In this document: piece by piece, positions 17,761-25,881 of the stretch
Position numbering within the stretch: position 1 is the stretch's first letter
Layout of the letters: each line of letters begins with the position of its first letter
Program-made: the position numbers and the translations under genes
Notes under the pieces: model-generated
The model's input: the letters and a program-made list of their open reading frames with translations, nothing else
Told to the model about the DNA's origin: nothing
Database searches by the model: none
Origin: Paenibacillus macerans
GTDB lineage: Bacteria > Bacillota > Bacilli > Paenibacillales > Paenibacillaceae
Length of the DNA: 64,000 nt
NCBI RefSeq assembly: GCF_023715465.1
Contig: NZ_JAMBOE010000001.1
Span: 62,001 to 126,000, forward strand
Direction: 5' to 3'

Positions 17761-18921
17761 ATGGCTATTGAACGTTTTCATATTCACGTTTCCGATGAGA
17801 TCCTTGACGATCTGCAATACAGACTGCATCACATCCGTTGGCCTGATCAAATAGAAAATTCCGGTTGGGAACGAGGTACAGAATTAAGTTACTTAAAATC
17901 GCTAGTTTCGTATTGGCGGGACCATTATGATTGGCGCGCACAAGAATCCGAGTTGAACCGTTTTTCCCAGTTTCGCTGCAATATCGACGGGATCGACGTG
18001 CACTTCGTACATGAGCGTGGTAAAGGACCTAACCCTTTGCCCCTTATTCTTACTCACGGCTGGCCCGACAGCTACCTTCGTTACCAAAAAATCATCCCGC
18101 TTCTTACGGACCCAGCCAGCTATGGCGGCAACCCTGAGGACTCTTTTGACGTCATTGTCCCTTCAGTACCTGGATTTGGGTTTTCTAGTCGCCCTAAACA
18201 TCCCGGGGTCAACCATTTTCGTGTCTCCGAAATGTGGGCTGAGCTAATGACCAAAGCATTAGGCTACAAAAAATTTGTTGCCTCAGGCGGGGATGTTGGC
18301 TCCGGTGTGACAAGATACCTGGCGGCAAACCATCCCGAGCTGTTATTCGGCATCCACCTAACCGATATCGGGATTATAAGAGATCTCATGAATTCATCGG
18401 ATCAGGCCAAGCTTTCGGAAGAAGAACTGCGATACAAGAAAAACGCGGCGGAATGGATTGCTCAGGAGGGAGGCTATATGTCCATTCAATCGACACGCCC
18501 GCAAACCCTAGCTTATGGACTATCCGACTCGCCGGCAGGTTTAGCAAGTTGGATACTAGAGAAATTCCGGACATGGAGCGATTGTAATGGCAACCTCAAG
18601 CAAAAATTCAGTGAGGATGAGCTCATCACACATATTATGATTTATTGGGTGACGAACACCATTGGATCGACAGCACATATGTACTATGAAAATGCGCATT
18701 CTTTGCCGCCACTGGGCTACATCAAGGTCCCGACAGGTCTTGCCTTATTCTCGGCAGATATATTGTTACCGCCCAAAGCATGGGCAACGCGCAACCTGAA
18801 TGTAACTCGCTGGACTTCGCTGCCCCGCGGCGGACATTTTACCGCTATGGAAGAACCGGAGCTTTTCGCCGATGATATTCGCGCATTTTGCAGGCCTTTT
18901 AGAACATCACGGCCATTTTGA
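17761..18921 (+). CDS. epoxide hydrolase (alpha/beta hydrolase with EHN domain)
   Basis: 386 residues from the ATG at 17761, chosen because TAGGAGGG lies just before it; the frame is open further upstream but overlaps the AraC gene. The N-terminal EHN domain (FHIHVSDEILDDLQYRL) leads into an alpha/beta fold with the oxyanion motif HGWPDS. The nucleophile elbow is SGGDVGSG with Asp, and the C-terminal catalytic His is in GGHFTAMEEPELF. Epoxide hydrolases open epoxides to diols. Transcribed away from the AraC gene and closed by a bidirectional terminator. Confidence 0.9.
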   Translation: MAIERFHIHVSDEILDDLQYRLHHIRWPDQIENSGWERGTELSYLKSLVSYWRDHYDWRAQESELNRFSQFRCNIDGIDVHFVHERGKGPNPLPLILTHGWPDSYLRYQKIIPLLTDPASYGGNPEDSFDVIVPSVPGFGFSSRPKHPGVNHFRVSEMWAELMTKALGYKKFVASGGDVGSGVTRYLAANHPELLFGIHLTDIGIIRDLMNSSDQAKLSEEELRYKKNAAEWIAQEGGYMSIQSTRPQTLAYGLSDSPAGLASWILEKFRTWSDCNGNLKQKFSEDELITHIMIYWVTNTIGSTAHMYYENAHSLPPLGYIKVPTGLALFSADILLPPKAWATRNLNVTRWTSLPRGGHFTAMEEPELFADDIRAFCRPFRTSRPF

Positions 18922-18929
18922 CGACACGA

Positions 18930-18957
18930 AAAAGGCTAACCGCTTGGTTAGCCTTTT
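18930..18957. terminator. bidirectional terminator between convergent genes
   Basis: AAAAGGCTAACC and GGTTAGCCTTTT form a 12-bp stem with a 4-base loop. A and T flanks on both sides let it serve the epoxide hydrolase gene and the leftward sugar operon. Confidence 0.88.
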
Positions 18958-18969
18958 GGGGTTGATAGG

Positions 18970-20007
18970 TTATCCTTTATGGCTTGCCCTAAAAATATCT
19001 TCTATAACATTCATGACTTTGCGGACTTCATGATTTTTCACGATAGGCTCCGCGCCTTCGCGAACGACCTCATAAAAGTTTTGATAAAAAGGAACAAAAT
19101 CCGCTTTGGGCTCCGGGAAGGCGATTCTTTCGGTTGCCTCTTCCGAAGGCGGCGCCATCGTTTTGGTGAGTCCCACCCCCGCTTGGATCGGCGCTGGAGC
19201 CGGGACATCCTTACGGCCGGTAGCGCCAATGATCTCGCCGGACAAATCCCAATCGTCAATTTTTGCGGTTCCTTCCAGGCCTTTTACGTACCAGCGAGGA
19301 AGTTTGGTATAGTTGGTAGTGCCCACCTCAACCAAGGCCTTCACGCCATTTTCAAAGGTAATGTAGCTCATAAATCCATCATCAACTTCATCGCCCAAGA
19401 TATAGCTTAAATCCGACTGCACGCTCTTAATTGGACTGTCTACCAGCCATAGCAGTTGATCCAGCAAATGGACCCCCCAATCCAACAGCATGCCGCCCCC
19501 ATGTTTCTGCAAATGACGCCAATCTCCCGGAATGCCGTTGGCACCTTGGACGCGAGATTCAATTTGGAATATATCGCCAATCGTCTTTTTTTGATACAAC
19601 TCACGAATGATGAGGAAATCCGGGTCCCAACGACGATTCTGGTGAACCATAAAGACGTTTCCGGTCGCTTCGGCAACCGCCAAAATCTCATCGAGTTCCC
19701 GGGTGTTCATCGCCACCGGCTTTTCGCAAACCACATGCTTGCCCGCCCGCAGGGCTTTAATCGCTATTTCTTTATGAGAATCGTTGGGTGTTGCGATAAG
19801 AATGGCTTCGATGTTTCCGTCATTCAACACTTCTTCCAGGCTTTCATAAATCCGCAGGCCCTTGCCTTGGGATATTTGCTGTCTTTCTCCGGAAATATCA
19901 TAGGTCCCCGCAACATGAACTCGATTACTTTCCGCAGGTATAAGATTGTGGGCATGGTAGGAACCCATGCCGCCATAGCCGATTACGGCAAAATTAATGA
20001 TTGACAT
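18970..20007 (-). CDS. Gfo/Idh/MocA-family oxidoreductase
   Basis: 345 residues. The N-terminal Rossmann motif is VIGYGGMGSYHAHNL, and the conserved CEKPVAMN lies near residue 95. The C-terminal substrate domain includes GGGMLLDWGVHLLDQ with the catalytic-region His. Such enzymes oxidise or reduce sugars and inositols with NAD(P). The ATG follows AAAGGAG. It is the last gene of a leftward four-gene operon with an isomerase, a ThuA-like protein and a second Gfo/Idh enzyme, so the set probably handles a keto-sugar or keto-disaccharide intermediate. Confidence 0.92.
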   Translation of the reverse strand: MSIINFAVIGYGGMGSYHAHNLIPAESNRVHVAGTYDISGERQQISQGKGLRIYESLEEVLNDGNIEAILIATPNDSHKEIAIKALRAGKHVVCEKPVAMNTRELDEILAVAEATGNVFMVHQNRRWDPDFLIIRELYQKKTIGDIFQIESRVQGANGIPGDWRHLQKHGGGMLLDWGVHLLDQLLWLVDSPIKSVQSDLSYILGDEVDDGFMSYITFENGVKALVEVGTTNYTKLPRWYVKGLEGTAKIDDWDLSGEIIGATGRKDVPAPAPIQAGVGLTKTMAPPSEEATERIAFPEPKADFVPFYQNFYEVVREGAEPIVKNHEVRKVMNVIEDIFRASHKG

Positions 20008-20020
20008 CCTTCATGCTCCT

Positions 20021-20989
20021 TTACGCCCACCACATCGCCGTGGGTTGTTCATGAATCATGATCGATTTTAAGTTGGTAATGGCACGAGTCAATCCTTCGT
20101 CAATAGACATTATCGGATCTTCATGCTCAATGCTTAAGACATAGTCATAGCCGTAAACGCGCAATGCGGAGATGATGTCCGACCATACCTTCAAGTCATG
20201 GCCGCAGCCTACGGAGCGGAAGGTCCATGCGCGAGTCTTCACATTGCCGTAGGGCTGCATGTCCGTTAATCCATACATATTGATGTTGTCCTGATCCAAA
20301 TAGGTATCTTTGGCGTGGAAATGGTGGATCGCGCCGGCCTCTCCAAGAATCTTGACGGCAGCCACCGGATCGATCCCCTGCCACCATAAATGGCTGGGAT
20401 CCAGGTTGCAGCCGATGGCTTTGCCGGTCGCTTCCCGCAATTTCAACATGGTATAAGGCGTATGGGCCAAGAAGCCGCCATGAAGCTCAATTCCGATCTT
20501 CACACCTGCCGCTTCCGCTTCCGTGTTAATCCCCTTCCAGTAGGGAATCAATTTTTGTTCCCATTGATAAGCATAGCTGTCATCATATTCGGTTGGCCAA
20601 GGCAATACAGGCCAGTTCACCTGGGTATCCGATGCATTCCCGCCCGATACGCCGGAGAAACCATTCACAACCGGAACGTTCAGCAAGCTTGCCAATTTGA
20701 TGGTCTTGCGCAGTAATTCATCCGCTTCCGCAGCCACTTCTTTCACCGGTGAAATCGGGTTGTTATGGCAGCTAAGCGCGGAAATTTCCAAGCCTTTGTC
20801 CGCTAATTTGGCCAAATATTCTTTTCTTGCCTCACTGCTTGCCAGCAATTGATCAATATCCAAATGAGCGTTGCCCGGATAGCCCCCGGTACCGATTTCA
20901 ACCGTTTGCAACCCTTTATTGGCCACTTCCTTAATCATCTCTTCAAAGCTTAAATCGTTAAACAATGGCGTAAATACACCTAGTTTCAC
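20021..20989 (-). CDS. sugar phosphate isomerase/epimerase (TIM barrel)
   Basis: 322 residues, starting at GTG behind AAAGGAG. The fold is the xylose-isomerase/AP-endonuclease-2 barrel: FTPLFNDLSFEEMIKEVANK at the start, GIELHGGF with the metal-ligand Glu, NLDPSHLWWQGIDP, HFHAKDT, and IEHEDP near the end with another ligand. These enzymes isomerise or epimerise sugars, often next to Gfo/Idh dehydrogenases, as here. Gap to the next gene is 13 bp, consistent with one operon. Confidence 0.9.
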   Translation of the reverse strand: MKLGVFTPLFNDLSFEEMIKEVANKGLQTVEIGTGGYPGNAHLDIDQLLASSEARKEYLAKLADKGLEISALSCHNNPISPVKEVAAEADELLRKTIKLASLLNVPVVNGFSGVSGGNASDTQVNWPVLPWPTEYDDSYAYQWEQKLIPYWKGINTEAEAAGVKIGIELHGGFLAHTPYTMLKLREATGKAIGCNLDPSHLWWQGIDPVAAVKILGEAGAIHHFHAKDTYLDQDNINMYGLTDMQPYGNVKTRAWTFRSVGCGHDLKVWSDIISALRVYGYDYVLSIEHEDPIMSIDEGLTRAITNLKSIMIHEQPTAMWWA

Positions 20990-21005
20990 TGACGATCACT
21001 CCTTT

Positions 21006-21716
21006 CTATTTTTCACGCGCTTCATAGTGGCCATAGGCAGGGTACAGGTTCTGGGTTGGCGCGCACCAACGAATGCCGTTTTTAATGACCTTTTGCACCT
21101 TTTCGTTGTAATAGCTCGGATAGGTTTCATGGCCGGGTTGGAAATAGAAGATTTTGCCGTTCCCTCGGCGGTAAGTAGAACCGCTGCGGAAGACTTCTCC
21201 TCCGGGGAACCAACTGACAAAGATTAATTCGTCCGGCGCCGGAATATCAAAATGCTCGCCATACATCTCTTCTTGTTCCAATTCGATGAAATCGCCAATC
21301 CCCTCAACAATCGGATGACTCGGATTGACATTCCAAATGCGGCAAGGTTTGCCGTCTTCCCGCCACTTCAAATCGCAAGAAGTGCCCATTAATTTTTTGA
21401 AAATTTTCGAGAAATGTCCCGAGTGCAGCACAACTAGCCCCATGCCTTCAAGAACACGCTTATGCACGCGTTCCACGATTTCATCCTGAACTTCATCATG
21501 GGCCATATGTCCCCACCAAATCAAGACGTCGGTCTCCTCTAATGTCTCTTCCGTCAAACCATGCTCCGGTTCATCTAAAGTCGCTGTTTTTACCATAAAC
21601 TGATCTTCGGACAAGAACTTTGCCAGTTGTCCATGAATCCCCTCCGGGTACATCTCCTGGACGGCTTTGTCGGTTTTCTCATGACGAAATTCATTCCATA
21701 CGGTGACTTGTATCAC
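21006..21716 (-). CDS. ThuA-like trehalose-utilisation family protein
   Basis: 236 residues of the ThuA/glutamine-amidotransferase-like fold: [11 protein letters not shown] at the start, [27 protein letters not shown], and the C-terminal [11 protein letters not shown]. ThuA proteins act on 3-keto-disaccharides together with ThuB-type Gfo/Idh dehydrogenases, which matches the neighbours. The start is GTG behind GGAGGAGG. It lies 14 bp after the upstream dehydrogenase gene. Confidence 0.9.
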   Translation of the reverse strand: MIQVTVWNEFRHEKTDKAVQEMYPEGIHGQLAKFLSEDQFMVKTATLDEPEHGLTEETLEETDVLIWWGHMAHDEVQDEIVERVHKRVLEGMGLVVLHSGHFSKIFKKLMGTSCDLKWREDGKPCRIWNVNPSHPIVEGIGDFIELEQEEMYGEHFDIPAPDELIFVSWFPGGEVFRSGSTYRRGNGKIFYFQPGHETYPSYYNEKVQKVIKNGIRWCAPTQNLYPAYGHYEAREK

Positions 21717-21730
21717 TGATATACCTCCTC

Positions 21731-22804
21731 CTAGAGATATACCGGCTCGCCGGTCTTCGAAGATTTATAAATCGCTTCTAAAATTTCAGTAACCACCAAG
21801 GCTTCCTCCGGTTTCACTACAGGTTCGGTATCATGGAGGATGGCACTTACCCAAGATTTCGCTTCAAGAATTTCCGGTTTCTCGCCGGCGCCATCGTAGA
21901 AGTCGACACCGCCCGTTTGCAATTCGATTTTCTTCTCATAGAGCAAGCTGTGGTCTTCGCCATTGATGGTCAAACCATTGTTCATATCGGCGCCCGCTTT
22001 GGTTCCGCACAGGGTGGTTTTGGCTTCTTTCACATCCAAGCTATTTAAGGCCCAGCTTGATTCCAGGAAGATCGTTGCGCCGTTTTCCATCACAACAAAA
22101 CCGAAAGCGGAGTCTTCTACGGTGAATTTTTCAGGATCCCATGGTCCCCAAGCGTTGGCGGCATTTGGAGTTTGGGACAAGGCATGATAGGTTTTCCCAA
22201 CCACGTATTTAGGCTTGTAATTGTTCATCATCCAGAGCGTCAGGTCTAAAGCGTGCGTGCCGATATCAATCAACGGACCTCCGCCTTGGGCTTCTTCGTC
22301 CAGGAAAACGCCCCATGTCGGCACCGCACGGCGGCGAATCGCATGCGCTTTTCCGAAATAAATCTCTCCCAATCCGCCTTCTTTACAAACCTCATGCAAA
22401 TATCTCGAATCGGTCCGGAACCGGTTTTGATAACCGATCGTCAACTTTTTGCCGGTGCGCTTGGACGCTTCAATCATGCTTCTGGCTTCTTCGGAGGTTT
22501 TCGCCATCGGTTTTTCACACATCACATGACAATCCGCTTCCATGGCGGCAATGGACAACTCGGCATGAGAAGAGTTAGGGGTACAAACATGAACAACATC
22601 CAAATCGGTATTCGCTAACATTTTCTTGTAATCATCAAAAACCTGCGCATCTTTGGTGCCGAATTTTTCTTTTGCTTCTTCTGCGCGTTCCACGATGATA
22701 TCGCAAAATGCCACTATTTCTGCTTCTTCAACCTTTGAAAGCGCTGGCAAATGCTTGCCATTGGCAATCCCGCCGCATCCGATAATTCCAACTTTTAATT
22801 TCAT
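21731..22804 (-). CDS. Gfo/Idh/MocA-family oxidoreductase, first gene of the ThuA operon
   Basis: 357 residues from the ATG at 22804, which sits 6 bases after AGGAGG. The frame is open 52 codons further upstream, but that part holds the operator and promoter and is not coding. It has the Rossmann motif [27 protein letters not shown], and [20 protein letters not shown] with the active-site His. It is a paralogue of the enzyme at 18970-20007. With ThuA it probably forms a ThuAB-like keto-disaccharide pathway. Confidence 0.92.
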   Translation of the reverse strand: MKLKVGIIGCGGIANGKHLPALSKVEEAEIVAFCDIIVERAEEAKEKFGTKDAQVFDDYKKMLANTDLDVVHVCTPNSSHAELSIAAMEADCHVMCEKPMAKTSEEARSMIEASKRTGKKLTIGYQNRFRTDSRYLHEVCKEGGLGEIYFGKAHAIRRRAVPTWGVFLDEEAQGGGPLIDIGTHALDLTLWMMNNYKPKYVVGKTYHALSQTPNAANAWGPWDPEKFTVEDSAFGFVVMENGATIFLESSWALNSLDVKEAKTTLCGTKAGADMNNGLTINGEDHSLLYEKKIELQTGGVDFYDGAGEKPEILEAKSWVSAILHDTEPVVKPEEALVVTEILEAIYKSSKTGEPVYL

Positions 22805-22816
22805 AATCTGCCTCCT

Positions 22817-22847
22817 GAAAACGTTTCTAATTGTCGAATTCATTATA
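22817..22847 (-). promoter_or_regulatory. -10 box and LacI/CcpA-like dyad of the ThuA operon
   Basis: TATAAT (minus strand, 22847-22842) is not preceded by a good -35 box, as expected for an activator-dependent promoter; the AraC gene just upstream is the obvious activator. About 15 bases downstream the dyad GAAACGTTTTC (22827-22817) resembles a cre box with two mismatches, so catabolite repression is possible. Confidence 0.5.
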
Positions 22848-22920
22848 GCCAAATCCGCAGCCTCTTTCTTCCCGCTTTTCCCGCAAAAAACTCCCGAATA
22901 TTGCGCTTTCATAGAGAACC

Positions 22921-22958
22921 AAAAAAGGGCTTTAAACGAGAATGCCTCGTCTAAGCCC
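22921..22958 (-). terminator. intrinsic terminator after the AraC gene
   Basis: On the minus strand GGGCTTAGACGAG pairs with CTCGTTTAAAGCCC (minor bulge), followed by TTTTTT. It starts 8 bases after the AraC stop and separates that gene from the ThuA operon. Confidence 0.85.
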
Positions 22959-22965
22959 ATGTTTC

Positions 22966-23832
22966 TTAATGGTTATTCAAATTCTTCCGGTACTGCAGCG
23001 GCGATTGTCCTACCGTTTCCTTAAACACATGATGGAAGGTTTTCACGCTGGCAAAGCCGGCCTTTTCGGCAACTTCAACCATCGGTATCTTTTCGTTCGC
23101 TAAAATAAACTTGGCTTGATTAATACGATATTCCGTCAAGAACTGCATAAACGTTTGTCCCGTATTGGTTTTGAAGAAACGAGTGAAATAGTAAGGACTG
23201 AAGCCCACGAATTTGGCAACATCCTCCAACGCAATGACTTCCCGGTATCGATCTTCCACATATTCAAATACTTGATTGAGCAGATCTAAAGTTTCTTTAT
23301 GTTGAATGGCAGATCGTTTGGCCGGCACTTTTCTTTCTTTGCGCCGAGGCAAATGCAAATAGAATTCTCCAATCAATTGATACAGATAACCTAGTGTCAA
23401 ATAATTCATGCCAGCGGGTTTACTCTGTTCGATCCCATAAAGATGAACCAACAGCTCCGTGGCCTTCCGAGCCAGCGTCTTAGGCCAATTGCGGCTATGC
23501 GGTTCCCCCGATTCAAAGAGACTTAACAAAGAATCTTCGGAAGTCCGCAAAATTTTCTCATCAAACACCTTCAGGTTAAACTGAAAGACATAACGTTCAC
23601 TTTCCGGGGAAGCCAAGAAATAATGCGCTTCTCCGCTTGGGAAGAAGAAGATTTCCCCTTCCTCTAGTTGAATGATATCTTCATCAATGCCTATGTTTAC
23701 CTTGCCTTTTCGGGAATAGATGATTTCAATTTCTTTATGCCAATGAGGATATACGATAGTCATACCGTCGTTTAGGAACGTTCTGAACGGGATGGAATCC
23801 TCGAACTCCGGAAATTCCAGATAATAACTCAT
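22966..23832 (-). CDS. AraC-family regulator of the ThuA operon
   Basis: 288 residues. The N-terminal cupin (PHWHKEIEIIYSRKGKVNIG; LEEGEIFFFPSGEAHYF) senses a ligand, probably a sugar. The C-terminal AraC domain (IALEDVAKFVGFSPYYFTRF; MVEVAEKAGFASVKTFHHVF) binds DNA. Start choices are TTG at 23838 or ATG at 23832 behind AGGGAG. It lies directly upstream of the Gfo/Idh-ThuA operon in the same direction and ends in its own terminator. Confidence 0.92.
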   Translation of the reverse strand: MSYYLEFPEFEDSIPFRTFLNDGMTIVYPHWHKEIEIIYSRKGKVNIGIDEDIIQLEEGEIFFFPSGEAHYFLASPESERYVFQFNLKVFDEKILRTSEDSLLSLFESGEPHSRNWPKTLARKATELLVHLYGIEQSKPAGMNYLTLGYLYQLIGEFYLHLPRRKERKVPAKRSAIQHKETLDLLNQVFEYVEDRYREVIALEDVAKFVGFSPYYFTRFFKTNTGQTFMQFLTEYRINQAKFILANEKIPMVEVAEKAGFASVKTFHHVFKETVGQSPLQYRKNLNNH

Positions 23833-24087
23833 AACCAATTGACTCCCTATATGTCGGATAAACTGCTGCCTCTTTTATAATAACGGGAAAAGCGAATAAA
23901 TGCAGCAGCGGAGTCTGTGTTTTATTGCCACCAATTTCATATTGTGCGAGATTCAAAGATATTATAACGTGACCAATCCCAAAACATGCGTTCTCCCTCA
24001 TTTCATGCCAGAAAATTCATCCAATCTTGTTCATAATAAACAGGTTTCGCATCCATACTAAAAAAAAGTTAAGGAGCTGTCAGCAAA

Positions 24088-25752
24088 ATGAGTATATTTA
24101 CGGAAGTTGCCCCAGCAAATCAATTACCGGAAGGAACCGAAATTCAAAAAGTTGCGGATGTGATCACCCGGCAACTGCAATTGTGGGGCGTCAAGCGGAT
24201 TTACGGGGTGATCGGGGACGCTATTTTTGGCCTGATGGATGGTCTCTCCCGCCAGAATGATTTGGAATGGATTGGCGTAAAACACGAGTCCGTCGCTGCC
24301 ATGATGGCCTCTGCCGAAGCCAAATTAACCGGTCGCATCGGAGTGTGCGCCGCGCAAATGGGACCAGGACTGACCAATCTAATAACCGGCCTTGGAGATG
24401 CCTACTTAGATGGCGTTCCCGTCTTGGCGATATCCGGTCAAGCACCTACCCGCAAAATCGGAACGGCGTACAAGCAGTTTATCAATCAACAGGGCCTGGT
24501 TCAGTCAATCACCGGGTTCAGCCAGATTGTCATCCACCCCGATGCAGTCGTTGACACATTAACACAGGCCATGTTTACGGCAATGGAACAGACAACTCCC
24601 GTTCATCTCTCCATACCTTCCGATTTATGGACACTCCCCTGCGGGGCAAAACCACGCGAACCGATGCAAATCGCAAATCAGATCGCTGGACAGAGCCAAA
24701 TCCGGCAGGCGGCGAATCTTATGCTGAAAGCGAAACGCCCCGTAATCCTTGCCGGCAACCGGGCAAGACCTGCCAGCGATGCGATCCGGAAATTGGCTGA
24801 CCGCTGGGGATGCGCAATTGTTATGAGTTACGGAGCAACGGGGATGATAGCGGATTCACACCCTTATCTGCTCGGCGGTTTGGGCGAAGGCGGCAATCCA
24901 TTTGTGAGCGAGTTATGCAAACAAGCGGATGTCGTCCTTGCCGCCGGAACCTCCTGGTGGCCGGAACATCATGTCCCTGAACAAGCGCAAGTGATCCATA
25001 TCGAAGAACGGATTTCCGCGATCGGAGAAGTTATTCCAGCACAATTCGGGATCGTAGGCAATATCGCCGAGATCATCCAAGCACTAACAGAAGGCATGAC
25101 AGACTACCGTCCAAACCCCGATTGGCTAGGGCTCGTAAACCAATGTAAACAAGCCTGGAATGAACAAAATAATCTGGAACGTGTCACCTCCTCGTCACCG
25201 CTCCATCCCGCAGCGATTGTCAGCGTCGTTGAACAAAACATTGACAAGGACGCCATTATTGCGTTGGATGAAGGAGATGTCACCTTATGGCTTCTGAGAA
25301 ACTTCAGGGGAACAGCCCATCAGTTAGTGTTGTCGGAGCGTTGGAGAACAATGGGGTTTGGACTGCCGGCCGCCATGGCAGCGAAATGTTCATACCCGAA
25401 CCGGCAAGTCGTTTGTATTACGGGGGACGGCGGATTAGGAATGGTACAGGCCGATTTGATTACAGCCGCACGTTACGGACTGGCCTTAACCGTCATCGTT
25501 TTCAATAATGGAACCTTACAAATGGAACAGGACAAAATGATGATGAAACATCTCCGTCCGTTTGCGACGGACATCTCGAACCCGGATTTCGTCCAAATTG
25601 CCGAAGCGTCCGGATGGGTGGGCAAACGGGTAGAAACGAATGAGGAACTGCGCATCGCCCTGAATGAAGCGAAATCAACCTCGAAACCTTTCCTGATTGA
25701 TGTAGTGACGGCAAACATAACGCACCCGGATTTTCAAATCCAAAATAGCTGA
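24088..25752 (+). CDS. thiamine-pyrophosphate enzyme (pyruvate oxidase/acetolactate synthase-like)
   Basis: 554 residues with the three-domain TPP-enzyme layout. The N-terminal pyrimidine-binding domain has the catalytic Glu67 in KHESVAAMM, a central FAD/Rossmann-like domain is at about 200-340, and the C-terminal domain has ITGDGGLGMVQADLITAA and VFNNG, the Mg-TPP motif. The PoxB-like pattern (GVIGDAIFGLMDGL, MGPGLTNLITGL) favours a pyruvate oxidase over acetolactate synthase. ATG follows AAGGAGCTG. Stands alone and converges on the S9 peptidase gene. Confidence 0.88.
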   Translation: MSIFTEVAPANQLPEGTEIQKVADVITRQLQLWGVKRIYGVIGDAIFGLMDGLSRQNDLEWIGVKHESVAAMMASAEAKLTGRIGVCAAQMGPGLTNLITGLGDAYLDGVPVLAISGQAPTRKIGTAYKQFINQQGLVQSITGFSQIVIHPDAVVDTLTQAMFTAMEQTTPVHLSIPSDLWTLPCGAKPREPMQIANQIAGQSQIRQAANLMLKAKRPVILAGNRARPASDAIRKLADRWGCAIVMSYGATGMIADSHPYLLGGLGEGGNPFVSELCKQADVVLAAGTSWWPEHHVPEQAQVIHIEERISAIGEVIPAQFGIVGNIAEIIQALTEGMTDYRPNPDWLGLVNQCKQAWNEQNNLERVTSSSPLHPAAIVSVVEQNIDKDAIIALDEGDVTLWLLRNFRGTAHQLVLSERWRTMGFGLPAAMAAKCSYPNRQVVCITGDGGLGMVQADLITAARYGLALTVIVFNNGTLQMEQDKMMMKHLRPFATDISNPDFVQIAEASGWVGKRVETNEELRIALNEAKSTSKPFLIDVVTANITHPDFQIQNS

Positions 25753-25881
25753 GGGGGGCTGCTGGCCGGTGGTGAAAATATGGAAACAACCGCTGAGTTC
25801 ATTCCCTTTTTGACCCAGCATGCCCTAGATTTCCTCACCCCCGACCCACTTCATCTGATGGGTATAGACGTTTACCAAGTC

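Noticed and set aside
22805..22960. N-terminal extension of the first Gfo/Idh enzyme
   Set aside because: It covers the terminator, -10 box, operator dyad and ribosome site, and the Rossmann motif starts right at 22804.
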